From NCBI GenBank assembly GCA_050185825.1, contig JBFWZA010000010.1, positions 124,001 through 188,000 on the forward strand: a stretch of 64,000 nucleotides of DNA, read 5' to 3'. The translations under genes and the position numbers were made by a program. The notes under the pieces were generated by a model. That model saw only the letters and a program-made list of their open reading frames with translations, was not told the origin of the DNA and made no database searches. This document shows positions 53,928 to 62,580 of the stretch, in pieces. The DNA is from SZUA-309 sp050185825. GTDB taxonomy: Bacteria > Pseudomonadota > Gammaproteobacteria > Pseudomonadales > Azotimanducaceae. Every line of letters starts with the position of its first letter. The stretch's first letter is position 1.

Positions 53928-55421
53928 ATGCCGGCAGGCGCCGGCTCCGTCGCACCCCCCATCGAAAGGCAGCCCATCTTCTGGTTCTACGGCTGCGCGT
54001 CCATCGCCTATGGCATCAAGGACAACGCCTTCAGCTACCTGCTGCTGATCTTCTCCACCCAGGTGCTGGGCGTGCCGGGTTACCTGGCCTCCATCGCCCT
54101 GGCCATCGCCATGCTCTGGGACGCGGTCTCCGACCTGCTGCTCGGCCACTGGTCCGACAAGACAAGCTCGCGCCTGGGCCGTCGGCATCCCTTCATGTAC
54201 GCCGCGCTTCTCATCCTGCCGGCCAGCTTCTATGCCCTGTTCAACCCGGTGATCGAGCTCGATCCGGACACGGCCTTCTGGTACGTGCTGGTGCTGGCGC
54301 TGCTCATCCGCACCGGCACCACCCTGTTCGAGGTGCCTTCCACCGCCCTGCTGCCGGACATGGAGCAGGACTACGACCGGCGCAACAAGTGGCTGGCGCT
54401 TCGGCACGGCTTCGGCTGGTACGGCGGCAACGGCATTCACACCATCAACTTCTTCTTCTGGGTAGGCGCCTACGGGGTGACGGTGGGCACCGGCTACGCG
54501 ATCTACGGGACAGTCGGTGCGCTGGTCATCGCCGCCGTGATTCTGGTCTCCGCGCTCGGCACTCAGAAGGTGGCCGCGTCGCTGCCGAGGCCGAAGGACA
54601 CCTTCCGGCTCCGGGAGATCACCCGGGAGATCCGGCAGATATTCCAGTCACTCTCCAACGCGAACTTCGCGGCGCTGTTCTTCTTCGGGCTCACCGCCGG
54701 TGTGGCTGCGGGTCTCGGCGCCGCGCTCTATCTGTACAACACCACCTACTTCTTCGGCTTTTCCGGTGCGCAGATCGCCACCACGGGTGTCTTCGTGCTG
54801 ATCTCACCGCTGGTTGCCTACTGGGCCGCCCCCCACTTCGCCTTCAGCCACGGCAAGAAGAAGGTCGCCATCGGCTTCCTGCTCGCCAGGCTCGCGCTCT
54901 ACCCTGTTCCGTACGTGCTCGTGCTCACCGGATTCTGGCCGCCGCTCGGCAGCTGGACCAGCCTCGGCATCTACTCTGTTTTCATCGTGCTGGAGGTGAT
55001 CGGCCTGGTCGTCGGTGGCGTGCTGCTGGACTCGATGATGGCAGACGTGGTCGAGGACAGCGAGGTCACCACAGAACGGCGCTCGGAAGGGCTCTTCTTC
55101 GCCGCCCGCAGCTTCGCCGGCAAGATGGTCTCGGCCGGCGGCATCATCGGCGCCGGTGCCATCGTCTCGCTGGTCGGTCTGGACACGATCAAGAGCTTCG
55201 ATCAGGTGACGATGGAAGTGCGCTTCGATCTCGCCATGCTGTTCCTGCCGGCCTACATCGGCATCGTGCTGCTTGCGCTGGCCATCGTCTCGCGCTACCG
55301 CATCGACCGGGTCGGCCACGCAGCCAACCTGCACACCCTCTCCGGTCGCGAATCGAAGGACGCCATCGAGCTGGCCGCCACCTCCGCCGCGAAGCGCAAC
55401 CAGCAGGAAGGCATGGCCTGA
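53928..55421 (+). CDS. MFS transporter of the GPH (glycoside-pentoside-hexuronide) type
   Basis: This is an inner-membrane transporter of about 497 aa with 12 predicted membrane segments, of the MFS_2/GPH cation-symporter type (KDNAFSYLLLIFSTQVLGVPGYLASIALAIAMLWDAVSDLLLGHWSDKTSSRLGRRHPFMY). The DxxxGxxSD-K-SRxGRR-P loop after the second helix is the GPH signature. The frame is open further upstream through the previous gene; I chose ATG 53928, with TTG 53919 and GTG 53925 as alternatives. Substrate: sugars or uronides by family, but marine relatives of this type also sit in aromatic/steroid clusters, so I leave it open. Confidence 0.88.
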   Translation: MPAGAGSVAPPIERQPIFWFYGCASIAYGIKDNAFSYLLLIFSTQVLGVPGYLASIALAIAMLWDAVSDLLLGHWSDKTSSRLGRRHPFMYAALLILPASFYALFNPVIELDPDTAFWYVLVLALLIRTGTTLFEVPSTALLPDMEQDYDRRNKWLALRHGFGWYGGNGIHTINFFFWVGAYGVTVGTGYAIYGTVGALVIAAVILVSALGTQKVAASLPRPKDTFRLREITREIRQIFQSLSNANFAALFFFGLTAGVAAGLGAALYLYNTTYFFGFSGAQIATTGVFVLISPLVAYWAAPHFAFSHGKKKVAIGFLLARLALYPVPYVLVLTGFWPPLGSWTSLGIYSVFIVLEVIGLVVGGVLLDSMMADVVEDSEVTTERRSEGLFFAARSFAGKMVSAGGIIGAGAIVSLVGLDTIKSFDQVTMEVRFDLAMLFLPAYIGIVLLALAIVSRYRIDRVGHAANLHTLSGRESKDAIELAATSAAKRNQQEGMA

Positions 55422-55443
55422 CACTTAGCCTACGGAGACTCAC

Positions 55444-56169
55444 ATGACCCACGCATCCGGCTTCACACCCACTCCGGGCGCCAAGATGATGTTTCTGATC
55501 CGGCGCCGTCCCCGCGTTTCCCGCGAGGAGCTCATCGCGCACTGGTTCGCCAACCACATGCCCGGCGTGATCCAGCGTCAGGCGCTTCAGGCCAGCGCCG
55601 GCAAGCCGGCGGCCTGGCGCTACATCGGCACCCTCTACGACGCGGCGCCGGAGAACGTCTGGGACGGCGTGGCACAGCTCTGGTTCGACGAGCCCATGGC
55701 CATGCCGAAGGAGCCATTCGGTACTCATCCGGCAGACAGCTTCCAGGAAAAGGCCGAACCCTACCTGCCCTGGGCCACCACGGAGTACGTGGTGCTGAAC
55801 GGCGAGCTGCCGGTGACGCCGCTCACCCTGAATCCGCCCTTTCCCACCACGCGCTCCGGCTTCCTGAAGCTGACCTCGCTGGTGACCGCCAGACCCGGTA
55901 TCGACCACCATGCGCTGTGCCGGCAGTGGCTGGACGTTCACGCACCGATCTCCGCCTCCGTGATACGGAAGCACGGCGGCTTCCGTTACGTGCTGAGCCT
56001 CAGTCGGGACCCGGAGAATGCGCCGTACGCAGGGATGGCAGAGCTCTACTTCGAGACGCTGGACGCCTGGCGCGCCTGCGCTGCCGAGCTGACAGCGGAC
56101 GGCATGGAGGCTTTCATCGAGCGGTCGGACTTCTACACTGCCGGTACCGAGATGGTGGGCATCCCCTGA
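55444..56169 (+). CDS. EthD-domain protein, tandem duplicated
   Basis: EthD is a ferredoxin-like dimeric alpha-beta barrel domain found in degradation clusters, of unclear catalytic role. The 241-aa protein has two copies: residues ~15-110 (MMFLIRRRPRVSREELIAHWFANHMPGV, the EthD signature) and ~125-238 (FLKLTSLVTARPGIDHHALCRQWLDVHAP). In both the 'xWxxxHxP' motif (HWFANHMPG and QWLDVHAPI) is present. The tandem layout could make a single-chain barrel. It lies 22 nt after the transporter with the same direction. Confidence 0.85.
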   Translation: MTHASGFTPTPGAKMMFLIRRRPRVSREELIAHWFANHMPGVIQRQALQASAGKPAAWRYIGTLYDAAPENVWDGVAQLWFDEPMAMPKEPFGTHPADSFQEKAEPYLPWATTEYVVLNGELPVTPLTLNPPFPTTRSGFLKLTSLVTARPGIDHHALCRQWLDVHAPISASVIRKHGGFRYVLSLSRDPENAPYAGMAELYFETLDAWRACAAELTADGMEAFIERSDFYTAGTEMVGIP

Positions 56170-56244
56170 GGCGTCCGCTCCGACGTTGGAGTTTCCCCGA
56201 TCACGCGAGTAGAGTCCCCGGTCGAGGAAGGCTGGAGAACCCGC

Positions 56245-58554
56245 ATGCGCAATCCGATCCCTGCAGCCGGGACGGCTGCCCTGCTGCTGCTCGCACCTGT
56301 GCACGCCGTCGCCGCCGATGCGCTCATCGAGGAGATCATCGTCACCGCGCAGAAGCGCGAACAGGCGCTGGACGACACCCCGATCTCGGTCACGGCTTTC
56401 AGCGGTAGAGCCATCGAGGAGCTCGGCTTCCGGCAGTCCGTGGACATCACCGCGCAGACGCCGAACTTCAACGTCGGCTATCCGAACGGGGACACCGGCG
56501 TGCCGGCACTGTTCATCCGCGGCGTGGGTCTGAACGACTTCGCCGTGCTGAACCAGGGGCCTATCGCCTCCTACGTGGACGAGGTCTACATCGCCTCCAA
56601 CGCCGCACAGATCTTCCAGCTCCTCGACGTGGAACGGGTCGAGGTCCTGCGCGGCCCCCAGGGGACACTCTATGGCCGCAACGCCACGGGCGGCGCGGTC
56701 AACTACTACGCCCGCCGGCCCGGCGAGGAATGGAACGGCTGGGGTCGCGCCAGCGTAGGCGAGTGGAACTCCACCAAGTTCGAAGGCGCCGTGGGCGGCC
56801 CGATCAGCGACAGCATCGGCATCCGGGCAGCCATTCTCAAAACCGATTCGGACGGCTGGATGAAGAACCGGTTCACCGGTCACGATCAGCAGGGTGTGGA
56901 CGAGCTGGCCTGGCGGGTGCTCTTCGAGATCGCTCCGAGCGACACCTTCGACGTCCTGCTGAACGTGCACGGTGGCGAGACGAAGTCCGATTCCGTGCAG
57001 TACCGTCACCTCGGCACCTGGCCGGAGGCCTTCTGGTTCGACGACAACTGCTCCGACTCGGAGATCATGGCGCTCGGCTGCGTGGACATCACGGGCTACA
57101 ACGAGCAGCAGGACTACATCAACCCGATCACGGGGGAAGAAGCCTCCGCGGTGCCAGGCTACTCGGAAGGTAATTACGACTTCGAGGACAAGAACGACTC
57201 CTCTTTCTGGGGCGTGTCGCTGCATCTCGACTGGGACATCGGCAATGATCTGACCCTCACCTCCATCACCGGCTACGACGAGGTGGACGACGCCCGCCCC
57301 GAGGAGACCGATGCGAGCCCGGCCGACGTGCTCACCGGCGTGCTGGGGGTGGAGCAGGACACGTTCTCCCAGGAGCTGCGCCTCTCCCAGCAGAAGGAGC
57401 GCTGGAACTGGCTGGCCGGCGTCTACTATCTGAACGATCAGGCGGACGACCGGACCTCGTTCGACCTGCTGCGGCTGCTGCGCCCGGCTTACGTAGGCGT
57501 GGATGATCCGGCGATCTGCGGTCCGCTCGTGCCGGCGGGGAACCCCACCGGATTCTGCCCGGACGAGTTCGTGTTCGAGCAGATCTCCGGCACCCGCCAG
57601 GAGATCGAGAGCTTCGCCATCTACGGCGACGCCAGCTTCGATCTCTCCGAGGCCTGGCGGCTCTCCCTGGGGCTGCGGTACACCGACGAGCAGGTGAAGC
57701 ACAACGCGGCGTTCTTCTTCGACGAGCCCGCCGCCGGCAGCCCGCTGCTCACCGCCACGGACGAGAAGACGAGCTTCGACAACGTGTCCGGCCGAGCGGT
57801 GCTCGACTGGCGACTCAACGAGGACGTCCTGCTCTACGGCAGCGTTTCCACAGGCTTCAAGGCCGGCGGCATCCAGAGCACCACGGACGGCAGTTTCCCC
57901 TACGACGAAGAAGATCTGATCAGCTACGAGGCAGGATTCAAGACCACCCTCGCCGAAGGCACCATGCGGCTCAACGGTGCGGTATTCTTCTACGATTACA
58001 GCGACCTGCAGGTGTTTCAGTTCGTCAACATCGGCAACCCACCGACCCCGATCTCGCTGCTCACCAACGCCTCCGATGCGGAGATCTTCGGTGCCGAGCT
58101 CGAGTTCCAGTGGGTTCCCGTGGAAAACATCTATCTCAACATGGGGCTTGGTCTGCTGGACACGGAGTACAAGGACTTCGTCGATGACCTGGGCAACGAT
58201 TTTTCCGGCAACAAGATCACCCTGGCGCCCGACGTGAGCTTCAACGGCCTGGCTCAGTGGGATATCCCGGTGAGCTTCGGCATGTTCACACTCCAGGTCG
58301 ACTGGAGCTATCAGGACAAGGTGTACTTCGACTCGCTGAACAACGAGCTCCTGAGCCAGGGCAGCTACTGGCTGTGGAACGGCCGCGTCGCCTGGACCTC
58401 CACAGACGACCGCTGGGAGATCGCCGGCTGGGGACGCAACCTCGGTGACGAGCAGTACCTGTCCTACGCCTTCGACCTCTCCTTCTTCGGTTTCCACGAG
58501 CAGATGCTCGGCACGCCAAGAATGTACGGCGTCGAGGTCACGTACCGACGATGA
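56245..58554 (+). CDS. TonB-dependent outer-membrane receptor
   Basis: This is a 769-aa outer-membrane receptor importing a substrate with TonB energy. A signal peptide is followed by a possible TonB box region (EEIIVTAQKREQ), a plug domain (DDTPISVTAFSG, VPALFIRGVGLNDF, VERVEVLRGPQGTLYGRNATGGAVNY), and a beta-barrel ending YGVEVTYRR with a C-terminal aromatic-X-Arg pattern. The VTAQKREQ type is typical of alphaproteobacterial and marine gammaproteobacterial receptors for organic carbon compounds rather than ferric siderophores. A GGAGAA site precedes the ATG. The stop overlaps the next gene (ATGA). Confidence 0.94.
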   Translation: MRNPIPAAGTAALLLLAPVHAVAADALIEEIIVTAQKREQALDDTPISVTAFSGRAIEELGFRQSVDITAQTPNFNVGYPNGDTGVPALFIRGVGLNDFAVLNQGPIASYVDEVYIASNAAQIFQLLDVERVEVLRGPQGTLYGRNATGGAVNYYARRPGEEWNGWGRASVGEWNSTKFEGAVGGPISDSIGIRAAILKTDSDGWMKNRFTGHDQQGVDELAWRVLFEIAPSDTFDVLLNVHGGETKSDSVQYRHLGTWPEAFWFDDNCSDSEIMALGCVDITGYNEQQDYINPITGEEASAVPGYSEGNYDFEDKNDSSFWGVSLHLDWDIGNDLTLTSITGYDEVDDARPEETDASPADVLTGVLGVEQDTFSQELRLSQQKERWNWLAGVYYLNDQADDRTSFDLLRLLRPAYVGVDDPAICGPLVPAGNPTGFCPDEFVFEQISGTRQEIESFAIYGDASFDLSEAWRLSLGLRYTDEQVKHNAAFFFDEPAAGSPLLTATDEKTSFDNVSGRAVLDWRLNEDVLLYGSVSTGFKAGGIQSTTDGSFPYDEEDLISYEAGFKTTLAEGTMRLNGAVFFYDYSDLQVFQFVNIGNPPTPISLLTNASDAEIFGAELEFQWVPVENIYLNMGLGLLDTEYKDFVDDLGNDFSGNKITLAPDVSFNGLAQWDIPVSFGMFTLQVDWSYQDKVYFDSLNNELLSQGSYWLWNGRVAWTSTDDRWEIAGWGRNLGDEQYLSYAFDLSFFGFHEQMLGTPRMYGVEVTYRR

Positions 58555-58925
58555 GGACTCCGCTGATACTCGCCTTCGTGCTGCTGGTCGGCTGCGACGC
58601 CGGGCCCGCGGACTCTCCCCCACCGGCTGCCTCCTCAGATACGGCGGTTTCCGCAGATACGGCAGGAGACGTCGCCGCCGCGCCGTCACCGGAACAGATG
58701 GCGCAATGGACGCGAAACTGCGCGCTCTGCCACGTGCGCGGCGAGGGCGGTGCGCCAGTGCTCGGTGACCAGGCGGAATGGGCCGTGCGCGCCGCCAAGG
58801 GCGAAGACGTACTGCTCGCCCACACGCTGGAAGGGTTCAACAACATGCCACCTCTCGGCTACTGCATGGACTGCGAGGCAGACGATTTCCGGACCCTCAT
58901 CCGGTTCATGGGGGGTGAGCGATGA
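58551..58925 (+). CDS. Lipoprotein c-type cytochrome (c5-like)
   Basis: This is a 124-aa exported haem protein. Signal plus lipobox LVGC (Cys15) implies a membrane-anchored lipoprotein. A Ser/Ala/Asp-rich linker leads to a single haem site CALCH at residues 57-61 (CxxCH), with a likely axial Met99 (NNMPP). A further pair, Cys105 and Cys108 (GYCMDC), resembles the disulfide of cytochrome c5. It overlaps both neighbours by 4 nt (ATGA), so receptor, cytochrome and oxidase should be translated together. Role: electron acceptor for the following oxidase, inferred. Confidence 0.9.
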   Translation: MRTPLILAFVLLVGCDAGPADSPPPAASSDTAVSADTAGDVAAAPSPEQMAQWTRNCALCHVRGEGGAPVLGDQAEWAVRAAKGEDVLLAHTLEGFNNMPPLGYCMDCEADDFRTLIRFMGGER

Positions 58926-60268
58926 TTTCCCGCCGTACCTTCCTGGCCGGCAGCGCCCTGACGGGACTCTACGCCCTCGGCAGCCCCGCCCTGGCGGCAG
59001 GCACACCCTGGCGGAACTGGTCCGGCGCCCTGCTGGCGCATCCCGCCGGTCGCGTTGCACCGGCATCCGAGGCGGAGCTGATCGCCTGGCTCGCCGCCAC
59101 GCAGGGCCCCATCCGCCCCGTCGGCGCCGGCCATTCCTTCACCCCGCTGGTGCCCACGGACGGCCATCTGATCGTGCTCGACCGCATGGCGGGGCTGGTG
59201 TCTCACAATGCGGAGCGCCTGCAGGCCACCTTCGGCGCCGGCACGCGGCTGTCGAGTATCGGGCCGGCGCTCGAGGCGGTGGGCCAGGGGCCACTGATCC
59301 TGCCGGACATCGACCGGCAGACCCTGGCCGGTGCCATCTCCACCGGCACCCACGGCACCGGGCTGACGCTGCACTCGCTGTCCGGCAACGTCGCGCACCT
59401 GAAGCTGGTGACCGCTGCAGGCAAGGTCGTGGAGGCGAGTGAAACCCTCGATGCGGATTTCTTCCGCGCCGCCTGCGTGAGCGTCGGGGCGCTCGGCATC
59501 ATCACCGAGGTGACGCTGCAGAACCGGCCGGCCTACCGGCTCAAGGCCCGGAACTGGGCGCAGCGCATCGACGAGGTGCTGGAGGATTTCGAGGCGTCCG
59601 CCGCCGCACACCGGCACTTCGAGATGTTTCCGCTCACCCATTCGGACTACGCACTGGTGCTCGCCATCGACGAGACCGACGAGCCCGTCGACAACCCGCC
59701 CCTCTCGCCCGAGGAGGAAGCGGCGTTCGGCGAGGCCATGAAGGGCTGGATGGCCATCCCGCCCGGCGAGCGGCGGCCACTGATCAACGGTCTGGCGGAG
59801 CAGATCGAACCCTCGGTGGCCGTGGACGCCTCCTATCGCATCCTCTCGAACATCCGCAACAACCGCTTCAACGAGATGGAGTACGCCGTGCCCCGCGAGG
59901 TGGGCGCGCAGTGCGTGCGGGAGGTGCTGGACACCATCGCCCGGAACGAGATCGACGTGGTGTTTCCGCTGGAATACCGCTACGTGCGCGGCGACGATCT
60001 CTGGCTGTCCATGGACGAGGGTGGCGACCGGGCGGCGATATCCGTACACCGCACCGCCTCGGCAGACTACCGGCCGCTGTTCGAAGCCGTGGAGCCCATC
60101 TTTTGGAAGTACGGCGGCCGGCCGCACTGGGGCAAGGTGCACAGCCTGGGGTGCGCCGAGCTGACCAAGCTCTATCCGCGATTCGAGGACTTCCGGGCGC
60201 TGCGCGCGGAGCTGGATCCGGCGGGCCGGCTGCTGAATGCGCACCTCAGGAAACTGTTCGATGCCTGA
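58922..60268 (+). CDS. Exported FAD-linked oxidoreductase (lactone-oxidase type)
   Basis: This is a 448-aa flavoprotein of the ALO/gulonolactone-oxidase family (FAD_binding_4 plus ALO domain). A twin-Arg-like signal (ISRRTFLAGSALTGLYALG) indicates Tat export. The FAD-binding VGAGHSF has His71 at the place where the family can bind FAD covalently. GAGTRLSSIGPALEAVGQGPLILPDI and GAISTGTHGTG follow. The C-terminal HWGK (402-405) matches the conserved HWxK motif. Family members oxidise sugar lactones or alditols; the substrate here is unknown. It is coupled to the cytochrome gene and could pass electrons to it rather than to oxygen. Confidence 0.88.
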   Translation: MISRRTFLAGSALTGLYALGSPALAAGTPWRNWSGALLAHPAGRVAPASEAELIAWLAATQGPIRPVGAGHSFTPLVPTDGHLIVLDRMAGLVSHNAERLQATFGAGTRLSSIGPALEAVGQGPLILPDIDRQTLAGAISTGTHGTGLTLHSLSGNVAHLKLVTAAGKVVEASETLDADFFRAACVSVGALGIITEVTLQNRPAYRLKARNWAQRIDEVLEDFEASAAAHRHFEMFPLTHSDYALVLAIDETDEPVDNPPLSPEEEAAFGEAMKGWMAIPPGERRPLINGLAEQIEPSVAVDASYRILSNIRNNRFNEMEYAVPREVGAQCVREVLDTIARNEIDVVFPLEYRYVRGDDLWLSMDEGGDRAAISVHRTASADYRPLFEAVEPIFWKYGGRPHWGKVHSLGCAELTKLYPRFEDFRALRAELDPAGRLLNAHLRKLFDA

Positions 60269-60286
60269 CGCACACGCAGGTCACCG

Positions 60287-61558
60287 ATGAAGCGGCGCTC
60301 ACTGCTGATCGGCGCGGGTGGGCTGACCGCAGCCGCGGCCGGTGGCGTGCTGCTGTGGAAACCGGAGGACCGCGGCGCGCCGCACGATGCCTATTTCTCC
60401 GCGCTGAACGAGCTCCTGAAACGCGAGGGTCCTGGGCGGCCGGTGCTGGTGCTCGACCGCGCGCGGCTCGATCACAACATCGACGTGCTGACGCGCTCGG
60501 TGGGTCCCGACAAGACCTATAGGGTGGTGGTCAAGTCACTGCCCTCCGTGGATCTGCTGCGCTACGTGATGAAACGGGCAGACACCCGGGCCCTGATGGT
60601 CTTCCACCAGCCCTTCCTGAATCTGATCGCAGCCTCCTTTCCCGACAGCGACGTGCTGCTCGGCAAGCCCATGCCGGTACGCGCCGCCGAGGTGTTCTAC
60701 CGGCGCCACTCGGAGGCTGGCGGCGCCTTCGATCCCGCGCTGCAGCTGCAGTGGCTGATCGACACGCCGGCACGTCTGGCCGAGTACCAGACGCTGGCCC
60801 GTGAGCTCGGCACCCGCATGCGGGTGAACGTGGAGATCGACGTAGGCCTGCATCGCGGCGGCGTACTGGAGCCCGCCACCCTCGAGGGCATGCTCGAGGT
60901 CGTGGCGTCGGATCCGGATCACCTCGCGTTCTCCGGGCTCATGGGCTACGAGCCGCACCTCACCGGCCTGGCCGCGACGCTCGACCACCCCGCGGTCCGA
61001 TCCGTGCTCGAGCGCTATCAGTCGTTCATACGGGTTGCCGAGTCCGCGGGCCACGATCCCGACACCCTGACGCTGAACGGCGCCGGCAGCCACACGCTAC
61101 GGATCTACGAGCAGGATCGCACCATGAACGACCTCTCGGCCGGCTCCGGTGTGGTGAAGCCTACGGACTTCGACACCCACCACCTGGCGGAGGCCCTGCC
61201 CGCCGCCTTCATCGGCGCGCCGGTGCTGAAGACCTACGACCGCTTCTTCGTGCCGGGCGAGCCGGCCGCCGCAACGCTGCTGCAGTGGTGGGATCCCAAC
61301 GTCTCCCGGGTGCACTACATCTACGGCGGCTACTGGAAGGCCCGCTACGTGTCGCCGGCGGGCATCCCGGAGCCGTTCTACCACAGCACCAACCAGGAAC
61401 CGTTCACCACGTCCCCTGCCGGCGCGCTGACGGTGGGTGACTACGCATTCCTGCGCCCGACCCAGAGCGAACGGGTGCTGATGCAGTTCGGTGATCTGTG
61501 GGTGGTGGAGAACGGTCAACTGGTCGACCGATGGCAGGCCTTTACCGACTCCGGCTGA
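60287..61558 (+). CDS. Exported PLP enzyme of the D-threonine aldolase / D-serine dehydratase type
   Basis: This 423-aa protein has a fold-III alanine-racemase-like N-terminal barrel: PGRPVLVLDRARLDHNI with Lys83 in VVVKSLP as the PLP lysine, then NVEIDVGLHRGGV. The C-terminal domain has a DSD1-type closing motif. The N-terminus is RRSLLIGAGGLTAAAAGGVLLW, a Tat-like signal or membrane anchor, so it probably acts outside the cytoplasm, which is unusual for this enzyme group. The reaction (cleavage or dehydration of a D-3-hydroxyamino acid) is inferred. It is 18 nt after the oxidase. Confidence 0.82.
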   Translation: MKRRSLLIGAGGLTAAAAGGVLLWKPEDRGAPHDAYFSALNELLKREGPGRPVLVLDRARLDHNIDVLTRSVGPDKTYRVVVKSLPSVDLLRYVMKRADTRALMVFHQPFLNLIAASFPDSDVLLGKPMPVRAAEVFYRRHSEAGGAFDPALQLQWLIDTPARLAEYQTLARELGTRMRVNVEIDVGLHRGGVLEPATLEGMLEVVASDPDHLAFSGLMGYEPHLTGLAATLDHPAVRSVLERYQSFIRVAESAGHDPDTLTLNGAGSHTLRIYEQDRTMNDLSAGSGVVKPTDFDTHHLAEALPAAFIGAPVLKTYDRFFVPGEPAAATLLQWWDPNVSRVHYIYGGYWKARYVSPAGIPEPFYHSTNQEPFTTSPAGALTVGDYAFLRPTQSERVLMQFGDLWVVENGQLVDRWQAFTDSG

Positions 61559-61565
61559 GTGCTGC

Positions 61566-62513
61566 ATGACCCTGGTGACATCCGCAACGCTCCTCGTGCT
61601 CCTGCTCGCGTCGCTCGCCATGCCCGCCAGGTCGGATCTGATCGAAAACTGGATCGCGTCTTTCGTCAGTAGCGACATCGTCTTCGCGCGGGGCAAGTCG
61701 AACGTGCCCTTTCAACCGCTGGGGTGGCTCGATGTGTCGTACTACCGGGACACGGACATCGAGCTGCCCTCCCCATCGGGCGGGTCGACGTCATTCGATC
61801 AGACCGCCATCTCGCAGGCCGCGCTGCTGCCGTTCCTCGTCAGCTCGAAAGACGCCGTGCTGGTCGGTGAGTGGGTGAGCGCATCGAGCTTCGAGGTGCG
61901 AGGCCAGGCCGTGGACGATCTGGAGGTGTACTCCTTTTCCGTGCCGGTGGGCTGGCTCCGCCAGGTTTCACCCGATCAGCAGGTGGCAGCCTTCGTGATG
62001 CCGATGGGCCACGACTCGACCCTGGACGGCTCTTCCTGGCAGTGGGAAGCCATGGCCGGGGTGTTCAGCCGCCATCTGTCGAGCGACTCGTTCTGGTGGG
62101 TATGGGGATTGTTCGCGGACGTGGGTCCGGGCGACGACATCTACCTGCCGTACCTGGGCGGTTCCTGGTCCCCCAACGAGCACTGGACCTTCTCCGCCAT
62201 CCTCCCATGGCCGGCGATTCTGTTCGCACCGAACGACCGTACCCTGTTCCGGCTCGGCCTGGCACCTTCGGGAACCTCCTGGCATGTTCAGGGTGACGGA
62301 GCGAACCTGAGCTTCGACCTGGACACGCTGGATCTGGGCTTCGCCGTCGAGCGCCGGATCCTCGGTGGCTTCTGGTTGCAGGGCGAAGCCGGTGTCGGCG
62401 GGCTTCGCGGTCTGCGCGTATCCGGCGGCAAGCTCGAAGGCGGAGAGTTCAGGGCGGACCCGGCGCCGTACCTCAGCATCGGGCTGTTCTTCCGGCCGAG
62501 CATCGACGGCTGA
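61566..62513 (+). CDS. Exported beta-rich outer-membrane-like protein
   Basis: This is a 315-aa protein with a signal peptide (MTLVTSATLLVLLLASLAMPARS). The remaining sequence has alternating aromatic/hydrophobic strands (WLDVSYYRDTDIEL, AVLVGEWVSASSFEV, FWWVWGLFADVG, FRLGLAPSGTSWHV, YLSIGLFF) and an ending of the outer-membrane type. DUF6268 is a possible family, but I am not sure. The start is at 61566, 7 nt after the preceding stop; an upstream frame lies inside that gene. No function is known. Confidence 0.6.
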   Translation: MTLVTSATLLVLLLASLAMPARSDLIENWIASFVSSDIVFARGKSNVPFQPLGWLDVSYYRDTDIELPSPSGGSTSFDQTAISQAALLPFLVSSKDAVLVGEWVSASSFEVRGQAVDDLEVYSFSVPVGWLRQVSPDQQVAAFVMPMGHDSTLDGSSWQWEAMAGVFSRHLSSDSFWWVWGLFADVGPGDDIYLPYLGGSWSPNEHWTFSAILPWPAILFAPNDRTLFRLGLAPSGTSWHVQGDGANLSFDLDTLDLGFAVERRILGGFWLQGEAGVGGLRGLRVSGGKLEGGEFRADPAPYLSIGLFFRPSIDG

Positions 62514-62580
62514 GGCCGATTCTGGAGCCGCTTCCGGGGTTGTGAGAGCATCCCGGGTTTCCACGCTTCTGGGGACGTCC

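Noticed and set aside
55189..58689. Minus-strand open frame of 1166 codons opposite the EthD and TonB receptor genes
   Set aside because: It lies antisense to two well-supported genes, has Arg/Ala/Gly/His-rich, low-information composition typical of shadow frames in GC-rich DNA, and shows no motifs.
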